Source: Myoxocephalus aenaeus (Eukaryota; Chordata; Actinopteri; Perciformes; Cottidae). Taken from it: 64,000 nt of DNA. Below, in pieces: positions 8,902 through 22,740 of this stretch. The position numbers were made by a program, and so were the translations under genes. The stretch's first letter is position 1. Each line of letters opens with the position of its first letter. The stretch is taken from NCBI GenBank assembly GCA_038501785.1, contig JBAMJR010000047.1, positions 7,979,501 through 8,043,500 of the forward strand, given 5' to 3'. A model generated the notes under the pieces. That model searched no databases. It was not told the DNA's origin and saw only the letters and a list, made by a program, of their open reading frames with translations.

Positions 8902-11900
8902 GCTCCACCTGAGGAGAGAGAGAGGATGAGGAGGACGGGTTGCTGGTGGATGATGGGAGGTGACCCCTGACCCTGTCGTGTTTCCACGGCGCTCTCCCCA
9001 GAGGGGGCGCTCGGCCCTCAAGGGCACGGCCGTGTCACACCGCCGTTGTCATGGAGAATGCCATTACCGCCCCAAAGGGAGAGAGCCATGTCTGACGTTG
9101 TCTTTCTCTTTTTTTTTTTTTTTTTTTTAAAGTCTGTGGAAAAAGGAACACATGCCGGAGAGGAGCTCTTTTCCTGCCCACAGCAATGATATCCACTGAA
9201 AGTGACAACTCTGGCATTATCCTGTTTTAGCAGCGAAAGGTTGCATTTCAACCCCGAGCAGCGACGCTCGCGATGCCGCAGACGAAAGGAAGCCGCATCC
9301 CTTAATGCGGCGCAACGTGAAATGCTACTGTTGTCATGTGCGTTTAAGGTGAAGATGCTATCAGCAAGGGAAAAACAGACGTCCGCACAAAAGAGGTTTT
9401 TGACGCTTATTGTCCCGGGAGAGAGAAATTCCTGGAGGACACTTCACATCCTGGTTCAGAGGCCGAGCGGCGGAGCAGCCACATGTTCCTCGTGTCGCGT
9501 GAAGGTAGAATATGTATTTATGAACATAAAGGGGTTTTGTTGAAATACCTTATAGCGCCTTAACACACCTCTGACCCCGCACCATAACCTCGGAATAAAA
9601 AAAAAAATGTACAACAATGTGAAGAGATTACAGAAAAATTGAAATAACAGAAATAAGTTGATTAATCATACATGAAAACAATGAAACCGTATCATTGTTT
9701 TATATTAAAATATTTTAATTTCACGGCTCTGTACCCAATTCCTCACTTTTCTTAGAAAACATAAATACGTTAAAAACAACAAAAGGTGTGGGGGAGGATG
9801 ACAATTTCCCCATGCATTCTGCTTATTGATATTTACATCCACAAAATAGGAAGGACGATCATTGTATAATAATTTCTTTTGGCATCAAGGTGTTTTCTAT
9901 ATTAAGCAAAATGAAAACAAAGTAAATGAAGTACCATCTGTGAAAAGAAAATGATGCAAGCCTCTGAAATGTTTTATTTTCTGAGCATCATTTAGTTCGG
10001 CTCGCTGCAAAACAGTCAAGGTCATAAGGTCACGACTGGTTTCAACAGGAGTAAAGAAAGCGGTCCGACTTCATCTGCTGCACTAAGCGGCCTACGTCTT
10101 GACGAACTTCAGTGGGAATAATTCGCAATGAATTCTGGGTAAATAAGACTTTTACAAAGCTATGAACCGACAGCGTTACAAGGACATTTCTACAACCAAC
10201 CAACCACAAGTTCTGATCCATGATTATTAGTTTGTTTTGTCATGGTCAGCAGGTGTGACGCACTAATCCTGGCTCAACCGGTCTGGATCTGTTTGTGAAG
10301 GCCCGTCTCAGGCGGAGATCAAAGTTGCGTGGCGTTCCTCCTCTTCTGTCATCCATGAGAAAGATTTTTGTACAAATCCTGCGCGTGTTGTATCGCACAA
10401 GAATAACGATATGACGACTGTAGTTTCCACGAAGAGAAAAACCCGGATCAATAACACAAACCGCGCTAATCCACATTTCTCATTTATTTATTCCTTCATC
10501 TCCTCCTTCATCTCTCGTTAGCCGTCCATCAGATGCTTCTGGTGGGGAGATGCTCGCCAGCTGCTGGAAGTCGGAATGCGATTATAAAACAGTGAAGCTC
10601 GGCCGCGGGGCGCGTTTCACCGCACGTCTGTAGACCGCTAATATATGTGTGTTTACATGGCACCTCCATGCTTGGGTAGAAAATAATCAATAGATGAATC
10701 ACCCAAAGCAGTGCAGCTCACCGCGGGCAGTGTGGTGCAGCTATTCTTCTCCATTCACCTTGGGGACGGCCTCCATCGGGCCCCTCCTCCTCCTCCCCGA
10801 AAGTGAGGCAACGGTTGCCTAAAACATCCCCACCGCTCGAGGGGGCGCTGCTCTAAAAGTGATGCGGGGAGTTGACCCCCCTCACCTCCTCCATGTTCGC
10901 GCTCGCTTCCCTCCTCTCTGGCGGAGCGGCATATCACAGAGTTCTGGCCTCATTGGCGTTGTCAGGCGCTTACAGTAGTGTTTATCTGCATTGTGCTGGT
11001 GGTTAACTGGTTCAAATGTTATGGAAATGATATTTACCTCTTCTTTGATCCTGTAAACTCCAAACACGCAGGCCCTTTTTTTCTTCTCTCCCTCCCCTGG
11101 TTGAGGGAAGAAGGGCTCACACAGGCACTATAAATACAAACAGGGATGTCCAAAACTCAGCTGCGTTGTGTTTAAATCAATCTCGTTTCAAGGCTCTCCA
11201 CTGCAACCGAAGCCTTTTAAATCAGCTGCTCGTATGCTTAAAGGACACGGCGAAACGTTTTTTGACACGAACGCGCAAAGTCAAGCCGGTTTGATTCATG
11301 GCGCTCGGCGGGGAACAGACGCAGGGGCCACGTTTGATGGCTGAGCGCGGAGCGGACGGCCCTCGGTCGCTCCGTTGATAGATAGCGGACAAGCCCCGTC
11401 TCTGGATCATTTTTCTTCATTCATCCCTTATCGCTGGATCCTGAGAGAAGAGGAGGGGGAGAAAACGCAGCTCTTCCCCGTGATGAATGGCCGACGTCCC
11501 CCGATGCAACGCGGAGACAAACTTGACACAATCGCCGCGGTTAATTTGTCACCGGGGGGCTGTCGCTTTGATCAACGCCGACGGGCCTCTGACGCTATAC
11601 CATGAGAGCAACGAGCACTTTAATGCTAAACAATGCCTTTCCCTCTCTTCTGATCGCCCACACCCTCCTGTATATCTTTGACTCTAATCACTCTAATGAT
11701 CGTGGCCTTCATCTCACTGAGAACTTGCTGGTCATGAAGCTTTGCATGACAATGCAGTGCTGGTTAATAACCAAGAGGGGGCACAGTAATCCCTGCTTCA
11801 GATCAGGGACATTAGGAATACATCACTGATGAGCGGTATTGAGATATCAGGCCGGGACAATGATGGGTGAAGTTGTTGCAGATTAGTTTTTACTTTTTTG

Positions 11901-12485
11901 AGGGGTTCTAGAATTAAATAATCCAAAAAGCTGTAAATAACTTGTTATGATACAGTAATGTTTTTACACTTAGTAAAGAAGCTTTATTTTAAGAGCCTTG
12001 TGGGACTGCACCACCATTTCTCCCCTACTTGTTCCAACTAAACTCAAATGTGCTGCGGTAACAAACTACAACACAGTTTAATTCATGGCATCAATCGGGT
12101 ACCATTAAAATACTCACCTTTTCCTACTGGTACTCTAATGTAAGCACAATAGAATCAAGTACAATGAAAATGGCATTGTAGGTATTCCGTACATTTTTCC
12201 CGTTAAAGAAATCTGGAGTACATCTGAGAAAAAGTGGAGAACCCGGGCCGGCTTTTATGTCCACTCACAATATATCTAGAATATAGAACTCAAAATACAC
12301 ATTGTAGTTTCACTGATTAACAAACTTGATTGCAATTTGTTGGTCCAGCACTGCTTCAGTTCATAATGGGTCTGCTGGAGCAGAGTTCACAGCTCATGAA
12401 AAGGCTTCTGTGAGGCAATCTGAGAAGAAAAACTAATCTAATAATGTAATAATAAAATGGATGTAGGTGGAATGAGCTGATCTGT
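8516..12485. other. intergenic, start of gene desert
   Basis: No gene supported. It holds a short CA-rich tract (8626-8656), a (CT)n run (8868-8899), T20 at 9109-9128, a poly-A run near 9600 and otherwise unique sequence. Small open frames on both strands lack splice context or recognisable domains. Confidence 0.6.
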
Positions 12486-12489
12486 AATT

Positions 12490-13260
12490 ACAACAACAAC
12501 AAGGTGTGTGGGCTGATATTAAACCGTAAGTACAAGGCGTGTGGCTGTAATTAGACAGTCAGAACAAGGTGTGTGGGCTGTAATCACACAGTAAAAACCA
12601 GGTGTGTGGGCTGTAATTACACAGTAAAAACCAGGTGTGTGGGCTGTAATTACATGGTAAAAACAAGGTGTGTGGGCTGTAATTACACAGTAAAAACCAG
12701 GTGTGTGGGCTGTAATTACACAGTAAAAAGCAGGTGTGTGGGCTGTAATTACACGGTAAAAACAAGGTGTGTGGGCTGTAATTACATGGTAAAAACAAGG
12801 TGTGTGGGCTGTAATTACACAGTAAAAACCAAGTGTGTGGGCTGTAATTACATGGTAAAAAACAGGTGTGTGGGCTGTAATTACACGGTAAAAACCAGGT
12901 GTGTGAGCTGTAATTACACGGTAAAAACAAGGTGTGTGGGCTGTAATTACACAGTAAAAACCAGGTGTGTGGGCTGTAATTACACAGTAAAAAAACAGGT
13001 GTGTGGGCTGTAATTACAACGTCAGAACAAGGTCTGTGGGCTGTAATTACACAATAAGAATAAAGTGTGCTGACTAATTACACAATAAAAAAATTGTGTG
13101 CAGGCTTTAATTACACAATAAGAACAATGTTTGCTGGCTGTTACACAATAAGAACAAGGTGTTCAGCCAGTAATTACTCAATAATAAAAAGATGTGTAGG
13201 CTGTAATTACACAGTCAGATCAAGGTGTACAGGCTACAATTACACAAATAATAAGACAAA
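12490..13260. repeat. 33-bp minisatellite, about 22 copies
   Basis: A 33-bp unit (core GGTGTGTGGGCTGTAATTAC, then ACAGTAAAAACCA) repeats in tandem. Copies at about 12565-13050 are nearly identical; those on both edges are decayed (unit changes, small indels). Because 33 is a multiple of three, long open frames with an 11-residue repeat appear on both strands. They are products of the repeat, not genes. Confidence 0.95.
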
Positions 13261-16200
13261 AGGCACTTATATGAAGTGTTGACCATTTTCCCCGAACTTC
13301 TGTTTTGTTTCCCAGAACTGTACCCTCTATTGACACAAGTATTGACTAAAATTATAATTTATTTAGTACCAATAGGAGCCAGTAAGTATTTTATTGGTAA
13401 TGATCCATACAACAAATGGCTCTGTAAGTCAAGAGCGATATTAATAAGCGCTAACTTTTACAGTCTCATATGCAAGCCTCTTGATGGAGCCGCAGCACTC
13501 AGCAGCAGTCCTAAAAATACTAGTTTTTTTCATTCTCCTCTTTCTTTTTTGTCTGTCATCATTAATAATTCATCTCTTTTCTCGGATGCTAAAACAACAA
13601 CAAACAGAACAACAGCTCAGATAATGTATTCAGTCAAAAGCTCATTGTCTAGGGGAGGAGGAGAGGGGACAGTGGAAATGTGCACTGGAGTGAGACAAGA
13701 GAGCACCCCGACAGGGAGAGGCTCAATGTCACTCCGCAGCATGGCGGGAATGAAGAAAAACAAACGCCAGAGGGGAAAAAAAAAGAGAGCGAGAGAGGAA
13801 GATACAGTTTGTAAGTCATAAAAGCCCAATTAGAGGCATTAGGGTCCTCAAATGGAGGATTACAATGAATAATTTGTGACTGCAATTTTTTTTTCTGACT
13901 GATTATGCCATTAATGTGGGTGACAAAAAAAAGCATATATTTTTGAGACGGGCTAGTATAAAAGCTCTCAATGCTGAAAAAACCCGAAACAGTAATTCAA
14001 GGTTACATGAATACGGTGCCAAATGTGCACCCCGGCCGTCCATTGACTCAGCTGCCTTACTTTAAATCTCTTCACTCCCCCCGTCACCCCTTCATTTGGA
14101 GTAGCTCGACCTTGGATGTCTATGGTGTGAACCAGTGCCCCAGCTTTCACATTACGCCAGAAAGGATCCTGACTCATTCAATTTAAGCCCATCAAGAAAG
14201 CACAATACAAGGCAAATTAGCTGCCATTATTTAGACACTTTCATGCCCCCAATTTGAGGTTATATGACAATTAGTCACATTTGTCTCCGCTGTCTTCATG
14301 GTTGTCCTGTTCTCTGTAACATACATGGGCCTCATCAAGAGGATTTCGGGTATTTATTTCTTCAATTCACAAATTAAAGGAAGTAGCCAATTTAATACTT
14401 ATTGTGGCACATAATATCCAGTGTTCCATTTTCAGGCTTTTCTTTATTGAAAAAGAACACACCGAACAATTGGCTCATTATCTTCATGGCAGCTCTGAAA
14501 ATATCTTTTTTTCTGTTTCAACTGCCGCAACATTCATTGGAGTGGGATTTCTGAGGATTCAAACACGGGCAAAGTTAAAAGTTATTATGACAAGAGCTCT
14601 CCGCATATTCAGCAATGCACTCCTGCGTGATTGTTGGCTCGTGATGGACGGTTTAAAAAATAATCTCAATGCTGAGCAGCCAAAGATGTTGTCTTTTTTT
14701 ATTCAACGCCTTCTTCTTCCTCATCAAATCGTGCATTACCCACAATGCAACTCGACCATCTAGCGTTTAGCCGGAGGTTTTGGGATTGTTTTGCTCACAG
14801 TGACGGTCTTGTGGCCTCGAGCTGAGATGAGGAGCAACAAAGGTTCGGTAAGTTTCTCTCTGAAGACAAAATGATCATTTCCGTATCCGCGAGGATCCGT
14901 GTGATGTAAATCTGTTAATGTCAGCTCTGTGCAGACAACAGTGTAAAACCAAATAGTTGTGACCGGCCAGACACGTCCGGTACAAGTGATGGGCTAGCGT
15001 TCTAATGAGCATGTGTGGAGCGTGGACTCCAGAAAGTAGTATAAACAGAACTACAATGCGTCCGTAGCACTTGTAAGCTAACGTAACTGATTTGTTAGCT
15101 TGGATTAGTTCTCTGGTTCATACTTCAGATGGCAGTACAACCAAAAGCCAGTTACCAGTAAGCGGTTTATTTCTGTTGAAACATAGTCTATCAGTAATGT
15201 ATTGTTTCCTTTATTAAAACGAGAGAGAGAGAGAGAGAAAGTCAAGGAGACACGGGAGAAAGACCTGGCAGGAATCCATTTGAGGCTAACGGGAGTACAG
15301 AAGCGCTCTACTTCCAGATAGGAAAGATAAAAGGCTATCTTTGAACGCAGTTAATGACTTTTCTCACCCGAGGTCCGCGTTGCAGACTCTTTCCTGGGTT
15401 TACCTCTCCTGGCCCTGAGCAGTGACTACCCAGACCCAACCTGAACCTGGTTTTCCATTCCTCCATCTCAGAAGCGCATCGTTCACAACATTCTTTCTTA
15501 TCTTCTGCATTGTTGCGCTGCGGTACGGACACTTTACATCCATCTCCGCTCTGAGTTTAAGGGGGAAGGTTCAGAGGAGGAATGAGGCGCTGCTGCTTTC
15601 AAATCTCATCTTGATGAGTTTGTTGAAGAAAAACCCCGTCAGGGCCGCGCTATTAACAGGTGTTCACACCACCTTCCAGCTTTCGCTCTTTATTAAGCCT
15701 AAAGGTAGCTTTAACCTCCGTGCCGTCTCACTTAGGGTAAACAAACATGAACCCTCCACACAGCAGGAATCTGCTATTCAGAATCACTTCTTTTTTTTTT
15801 ACGTGTGGGGAATCGTGATTGAGCCAAGATATATGGACCGCAACTCCACTTTGTCTGTGTGATGCTTTTAGAATTTTGCCAGCTTTTTATGTACAATGCG
15901 CTGCGAAATAAAAAGAAATGTCTGGGAAAAAACCTTGTAATGATACGGATGTCTTGTGTAAAAATAAAAGCTGTAAACAGAAGGTATTTTTTCCTTCACA
16001 AAGTGGCCCCAGATGTCTGCCAGAAACAATTTGGCACAAGTTAAATCTCTATTAATTTGTCTGACTCCTGCCTAAGCTGTGTTAGTTTAAGGAGCTTTAA
16101 CCATAACCTTTCTCGCTACTTGCCTCCATCTACCTCATCTGCGTACTCGGGGAAATGTACAATGAAAGAAAAAAGAAAACAAGCGCTTGCTCGAAGCCGG

Positions 16201-16818
16201 CAAGAAATTATAGGTTTTCAGCCACTGAAGGAAAATCTTTATCACGCGCTCTTCATTTGTCAGTGTCAGTGAAAAGAGATGTTTTCCAAGCCAATTGAGT
16301 GATATATGTTAGAACCATTGATTTGAGCAAAAAATAGCACCTGGATGTGTGTGTGTGTGTGTGTGCATTCTTACAAGGCAGCAGCCTTTACGCATCCTTA
16401 CAATCTCCTTTTCTAGGCAATAACCAAAGTTCCGCATTGAAGAAGGTGCTTCAAATATACTTTTAATTGTATGTTTTTAGGATATTGTAAAGTAAAAAAA
16501 AAAAAAGGGCCGAATACCTGGCTCTATCCGTCTCAAATGTAATATGAATTCATGGTGTGATACCTGGAGTTTATTAATTCAGGGCCACAGAGACAGCTGA
16601 ATAATGAAATTTAATGAAAATTTTAGACGGACTAAAAGTCAGAGTGCTTCCATCATTAATTTTAAAAGCACACATACCATCAGTCTTCACACAGTAATGA
16701 TAAATTCCTCCATTGGGCTCCATGTTATACAGTATAGCAACTATACTGCTTAGAAAGGACTTCAGGTGTTTCTGAGTCCAGTTGAATTCAAGGTCCCGGT
16801 ATATGAAATAGATTTCTA
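13261..16818. other. intergenic
   Basis: No gene supported. A (GA)n run lies at 15221-15239, and a (GT)n run at about 16347-16364. The 181-codon open frame at 13276-13821 begins at the edge of the minisatellite and ends in low-complexity Lys/Arg; I recognise no domain in it. The stretches 13810-14300 and 14400-14760 are unique, AT-rich and free of simple repeats, so they are reasonable candidates for conserved non-coding DNA, but that cannot be judged from one sequence. Confidence 0.5.
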
Positions 16819-16900
16819 GAAAATGTGCACAATTGGAAAAGAGTTTACTTTATAGTAACTGAAAATGTGCACAATTGGAAAAGAGTTTACTTTATAGTAG
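16819..16900. repeat. two-copy 42-bp tandem duplication
   Basis: The unit beginning GAAAATGTGCACAATTGG occurs at 16819-16860 and again at 16861-16900 with almost no change. It is a young local duplication. Confidence 0.9.
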
Positions 16901-17237
16901 CAATAGGGACTGAAAGCAACATATTTTTGGTTGGGAAGACTGATTATAGAAATATATGCAAGGCGCTCTGGCTTTATTAAAACATGTCAATGAACCCTTT
17001 GTTTGACTTTAAAAGGAAAAGTAATATTTCAGAATAATATGCTGTGTTGAATGGGTAATCAATCATAACGCTTAGGGTGCATACAGAATAAAAAAATGTG
17101 TATTGTAAGATATATAAATATATACAATTAATAATAATGTAATGTTATGCTGCATAATGAGAATTTTTATGGCATGATAAAGCATTTAAAAACCCTTTCA
17201 GATAATCTAACAAATTACGTTCCCGTAGATATAACAC

Positions 17238-17249
<12 letters not shown>

Positions 17250-17315
<66 letters not shown>
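17250..17315. repeat. (TA)n microsatellite
   Basis: About 33 uninterrupted TA units, preceded by ACATACATACA. Nothing else is recognised in 16901-17249 or 17316-18990, apart from a tandem duplication of a TTATTCCAATCATT block near 18083-18118. Confidence 0.95.
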
Positions 17316-17317
<2 letters not shown>

Positions 17318-19014
17318 CAGAGCCAGAGTGGGGGAGGGGGGTAATATTTAGAGAAAATATATAAACTCCAGTAAACTTTCCTTAAAAAAATACATCTATT
17401 TCCTGAATCCGTAATTTTTATTTTGCGTCGTTCTGAGGCAGAGAACGTAGGTTTTTATCAAGCTCATGAAAAGTTGACATTTTGAAGATGCATGGTACAC
17501 TAAATATATCACTAAATATATGGTAATGAGTTATTAACTTTCACAATACTTGCACAACATAAATTACGACAAACAAAGAATAGTACGGACATCACGTTTC
17601 CTTTTTTATGACCCGCAAATAATTTGTGTACAGTCCGTTATTTTAACTTCTTGCAGGTCACTTTGTTAATAGTTACAATAAAACAGATCACTTCTTTAGA
17701 TCCACTGACAGCAGTGCGTTGTATCTGAACTTTAACTGGTTCATGGAGCACAAGCAGAGTCTGACTCCACTAGTTGATGTCTAGAGGAGGGACAGTGTCT
17801 CACTAACTCACTGAATTGAACAGGAATTACGTAACTCTGAATGAGACGATGAAGGTGAAGACAAAAGGTAGAGTAAGTCAGATGCTTCTCAATAAATCAT
17901 AACACGCGGGCACAAACCGCCTGCATTGTTCATTACCGCTGCTGCTACAGAGCTGCTGCTCCTCTCTCACTCTTTGTGGGTACTTACGGGTTTGGCATCA
18001 TAAAGCTACAACTTTGCAAACTGGTTTCTTCAAAGACAACATTGTATAACCTTCCTGTGACCCTTCTTCTTCTTCTTTTTTTATTCCAATCATTGGAATT
18101 TTTTTATTCCAATCATTCTAAAATGATTCAAGATTTTGTAGCTACAGCAGCTATCTTAGCGGTAATGCAATGCTTTATTTCATAGTTAAAGCATTCAGTA
18201 AACATGAACCAAAAACTATATTTTAAGTGATCATTTTTCAGCCTGATGGCCTTCAGTTCTCTTTCTCCAACCAGGCTTAATTTGATTTGCTAAATGATGG
18301 ACCGTTTTTTAAATGAATGAATAAAAGTGGCCTTGTTACACGACATCTCGAAGCATCATCCTCGCCGCCTGCCTTTATTTGCCGTCTCTCCCTGAGTCCC
18401 TCTTTGTGTCTGTGTTGCTTATAACGTATTGAGCCAGCACAATAGGTCCACTACCAACCAAAAAGGATGCTGGCAGGAGAGTAAATCCACTCAGATCCCT
18501 GTGGTTTACTCATCCTACCTCACGTCCCGTGGACTTGCCACTATACCTCCGGCCCAGCGTGGGCCGCATTCAGCCAGGCGTGGTGCTGCTGGACCGGCCG
18601 CGGAAAGCCCAATGTACTCTGACCCCAGAGGAGATTGGATCCTCGGACGCGGGAGGAACTTGGCGGCGGCGGCGGATGCTGCCGTGGCACCGCAGTCCAA
18701 CTCCTGACTGCGGGATGATTTGTTAGTTGTAGACTGATAAGATTCCAGGCTGCAATAAATCAGGAGTCAATAGAATGAAAATTACTTGATGTGTGTAAAG
18801 TTCCACACACTAGCTTTACAAAAAATTCAATGGTCCCCTCCACTTAACTCTCCTTAAAATATCAGTGAGGAATTGGCACAATATTTGTTTTTTTTCAATC
18901 AACTTCTTGTAAGTGATTGAATCCCACTTGAACACAGTTTGTCTTGCCAAAATTAGAACAGCTTTGCCAAGGCTTTATGCATTTTTGTTGTTGTTTTGTT
19001 CGATGATTTTAAAC

Positions 19015-19042
19015 GGGCGGGGCTCAGAAAAAGGTGACGTCA
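19015..19042. promoter_or_regulatory. GC box next to a consensus CRE
   Basis: GGGCGGGGC (19015-19023) is followed by the palindromic cAMP-response element TGACGTCA (19035-19042). These are binding sites for Sp/KLF and CREB/ATF factors. No exon or CpG island is adjacent, so the pair may be a chance or distal element. Confidence 0.35.
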
Positions 19043-20401
19043 CATATTTCTGCCCACGAATCAGGATTTCTTAGATTTTTTAAATATTATCAATAATGTG
19101 GTGGCGGTTGTGGGGTTGTTTGCTTAAGTAGACCGGTCAATGTAATGGGATCAAACCACACCCCGAGGTTGCTACTGTTGTAATGTTAGCTGTAGCATTT
19201 TAATCTTGTTTCACAAGATTGACTCACATTGTTGCCACTTAATCAAATTACAAATCTTTTTTTCCGCACAAGACAACTATATAAGAAAAGTATGCCTGCA
19301 TTACCCTTTAAATTTGCCAAACAACAAAATTGTAATGAATATGTATCTATTCTTTTCCAAAACCATTTGCGATTTTTTATCATCCACAACCGAGATTTTG
19401 CTTGTCAGTCAAACCACATTAAGTCGTGTGTTGACGGCGTACATCTGCTAAATGTAACCCTGATGTTTGAAACACACTCCGAGCCATAACTCTGTCTCAT
19501 AAAAAAAGGAAACAAACACACATTAGCCCATCAGCTTGGTGTACATTTGGCAGCAGAAAGGCATCCCTATATTTTTGGAGCGGGTATACTGTCGACTCTT
19601 TTGAAGGTGTTTGTCTATGGAGTGTCAGAGCTGTCAAATGATGTTGTCACGTAAAACATGTCACCGCGACATCCAATATCGAGCCCCCGTTCACTTGCTG
19701 ACAGAACAACGCTTCCTCTGTTAAATCCTCTCCTTTCCCGGCACAGTAGGACTCTTCATAAACAAACAAACGGAGACAAAAGACAGCCGAAATTCTCACA
19801 TGTCGAAAAAATTTGACTCTTTGAAGAAGGGGGAAGAAGATGGAAGCGCTTCCAGTGAGCGGGCGTAACAACCAGAAACTCTCACTTTAACTACCCATAG
19901 CTTTTGAATGGCATTAGAATACATGAGGACTCGGAGACAGAGAGGTGCGCTCCCCTGGTTCCTAATGTATGACTATTTCATATGGACAGGAGAGTGGGGG
20001 CGAGCTGTCTGTGGGGTGATTGACACGGGCCCACATTAGGAGCAGCTTTTGGAAATAGGTCCGTGGAGACTCTGCGGATCGGGGTCTGCAGGAGGAACGG
20101 CGTCTCCGCGAGGAGCCGTGCCTTCTTAACCCCACTCATTGGTATGCCGATGTGCGGGTAGCGAGCCGTGCTCCGAACGGCACAGCCTTCCAGACACACC
20201 GCTACGCAGACACAATCCCACCGAGGACCCGTGACGATATGCAGCGTGGAATACTGAATCAAAATAAGACTCCAATTAATAATCGCATAGTTAGTTCATT
20301 TTTTTTTCTCCACAATGTGGCCTGCAGGAGAAGCTTATCCTTCCAGAAGTTTCAGCACGGGCAAAAGTTTGGTGTAAATATTCTCGACATGCTGCAACAC
20401 A

Positions 20402-20404
<3 letters not shown>

Positions 20405-20447
<43 letters not shown>
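20405..20447. repeat. (CA)n microsatellite
   Basis: Uninterrupted CA repeat. The surrounding 19050-22440 holds no supportable gene. A consensus octamer ATGCAAAT (POU-factor site) is at 21153-21160. Confidence 0.95.
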
Positions 20448-20449
<2 letters not shown>

Positions 20450-22439
20450 CAAGGCGTCAAACATGTCAGCTTGGAAATAAGAAAGCACGGGCCCTTGAGT
20501 CTGTCCCTCCTATCCCACCCGCATGTGACAAAACACAGGCAAAATAAAATGTTTAAATTTGGTTTTAGATCTCGCTTCTTGGTCTCTAGAATGAGAGAAA
20601 ATAACATGTCAGCATTGAGACATACTCTGCTGTCAGGTAGGAAGACAGAATATCATTTTACCCTATTGTGACTTTGAACTATATGACGGTAAGCAGACAG
20701 ATTGTTTTTGTCACAGAACTAACTGACCTTGAACCCGTGCGTTCTCGTTTCAAACTCTTCCTCCGTACATCTAAAAATATTCCCATCAGAAGCGAACTGA
20801 TAGGATTTACAAGACCTAATGTCATTGCAAAGAAATATTACCACAAACATACAGTACATATTTTTGTCTTTATCATTCGAAGGGAGTTATCATTTAGCAA
20901 GCTTTGAGGTCCAAGGTGAGACAGGAATATTTGAGTATGCCTAATGAAAGGCAATATAAAAGGTGCCTCTTGTGTTGTTTGAAATCAGCTTGTTTTGTTT
21001 TTTGGCTATGTTACATGTGCTGGCACTAATTATACAAGCTAGGTAGTCCTCGCACATTCAAAAAAGAAAACTCGACCATTTTTGACATGTTCATTTAAAG
21101 TTACTAATCAGATGTAAATATGCAAAGCAGGTCCCGATGGGATTTCTTTGATATGCAAATTGAAAGTGCAAACAAAGGTGGGGGACATGAAGGTTTTTTT
21201 TTTCTTTTTCAAAAATACAAAAAAAGGGAGAAAAAAAAATCTCAGAGATGGTATTGTCATGACATTCTGTTGGAAAAGAATTATGTGATATACCACCTTC
21301 AATGGCATTTTGTAAGACCAAGGCCGGGGCTGGTGGCGTCGCTGCACATGTTTGTGCGTGATAAAAGTAAAACTGAGTTTCACCACAGACACATTTTTGA
21401 CTCTTATTCATACATCAAAGGCAGCGTCCGATATGAATCGTGTCTTATTTGCTATTCGCCTACATCAGAACATGTAAACAGGCATGACGGTGTTCGTCCC
21501 ACTCCTCCTATCATAACAGCAACTTACTGGCCAGTTATCTGTTTGATGGGATGTAAAGGGAAGGTCAGTGTTTCCATAATTCACTCCAGAACCATAAATC
21601 ACATTATATGATCTCCCCTGCGCAGAGATGGCGAGTGCTGTTCACCCCGACTGCAGAGAACGACCAATTCACTGCTGTATAATATGGCACTTACGGGCAC
21701 AGGTGGAGCTTTTAAAGACGTTGTTTTCCTCTTTCTGCTGCTTGCTGTCTGCATGTGTGTTCGGATTAATCGTTAAAACCGTAAAGGCCGTAAATGCAAT
21801 CACCATTTGCTGCACGTTAACACAATATTAGCCGTCCGGCACTCTCACTGTAGCTGACAAAAGTCCCTTTGTGGTCAGCGATGAGAAGCAATGGAGGGAA
21901 ACTGACTTTTATTGACACGAGGCTGTCAGAATGGAGACGGCGCCGCTGTTCATTTCCAATTTCAGCCCACAGATTGGAATCCACCGCTGGGCTCTCCAGT
22001 GTCTCAAGCACCATTTTCTGAACCTATGGTGTGGAAAACATGATTTAATTCCTGTTCAATGCTTTTCATCAGATTCTCCATCTCTCCAAATCGTCTTTGT
22101 GTGGCATCATATTGAAGGAGTAATTGTGCATCACTGTGGATGGTGGAGTGCAACATCCTCTGGTAAAGCCAGGGGTAAAATTACAGCTGGACAGTTGAGC
22201 TACAAAATATTATGAGTGAAGTTGCAGCTTGATTGCTTGTATCTGTGGCACATTTACCTCTTTTAAACTGCACAGAAATGAGATATCCTCAGGCACTGTC
22301 GCATCATTATGTTTCAATGTAATACTTTGCTTCTTGTTTGCCCTGTACTGACTGTTTACCACCACGATCTCATGGATATATGTGAAATGGCCACGACGGC
22401 GCCTTACGTTGTGGCACGAATTGTGTTCAAATCACTCAA

Positions 22440-22740
22440 CGGCAGTTTAGGAAAAACATGTACAATAAGTACATATATTTAGGTTCACGCAACAAAGACA
22501 CTCAATTAGGTTCAGGAAAAATGTCATGGTTGGACTTAAAATATAAATAATATCCATTCAGTTAGGTATGGGAAGAACACACAAAATAAATAAATACGTA
22601 ATCTTAGGTTTAGGCAACACATCTATCCAGTTAGGTTTAAGAAAAACATCATGGTTGGGCTTAAAATATATCAAAAACCACTCAGGTTTAGGAAAAACGT
22701 CAAGAACGTGACTTCATAGTAACTCAAAAGCATTTAGGGA
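22440..22740. repeat. degenerate interspersed repeat of teleost type
   Basis: Phrases such as AGGTTCAGGAAAAA, GTCATGGTTGGACTTAAAAT and AGGTTTAGGCAACA recur several times in 300 bp with divergence. I recall similar sequence as a common dispersed repeat in percomorph genomes, but cannot name the family. Confidence 0.55.

Noticed and set aside
11129..11136. TATAAATA box as a promoter
   Set aside because: An isolated motif in AT-rich DNA with no downstream exon or other promoter signal.
12559..13013. Cys-rich repeat proteins on both strands, or a CRISPR-like array
   Set aside because: The unit is a continuous 33-bp tandem repeat without distinct spacers, in a vertebrate genome; both frames follow from unit length.
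13276..13821. 181-codon + strand frame
   Set aside because: No domain, no splice or promoter context, Lys/Arg-rich low-complexity end.
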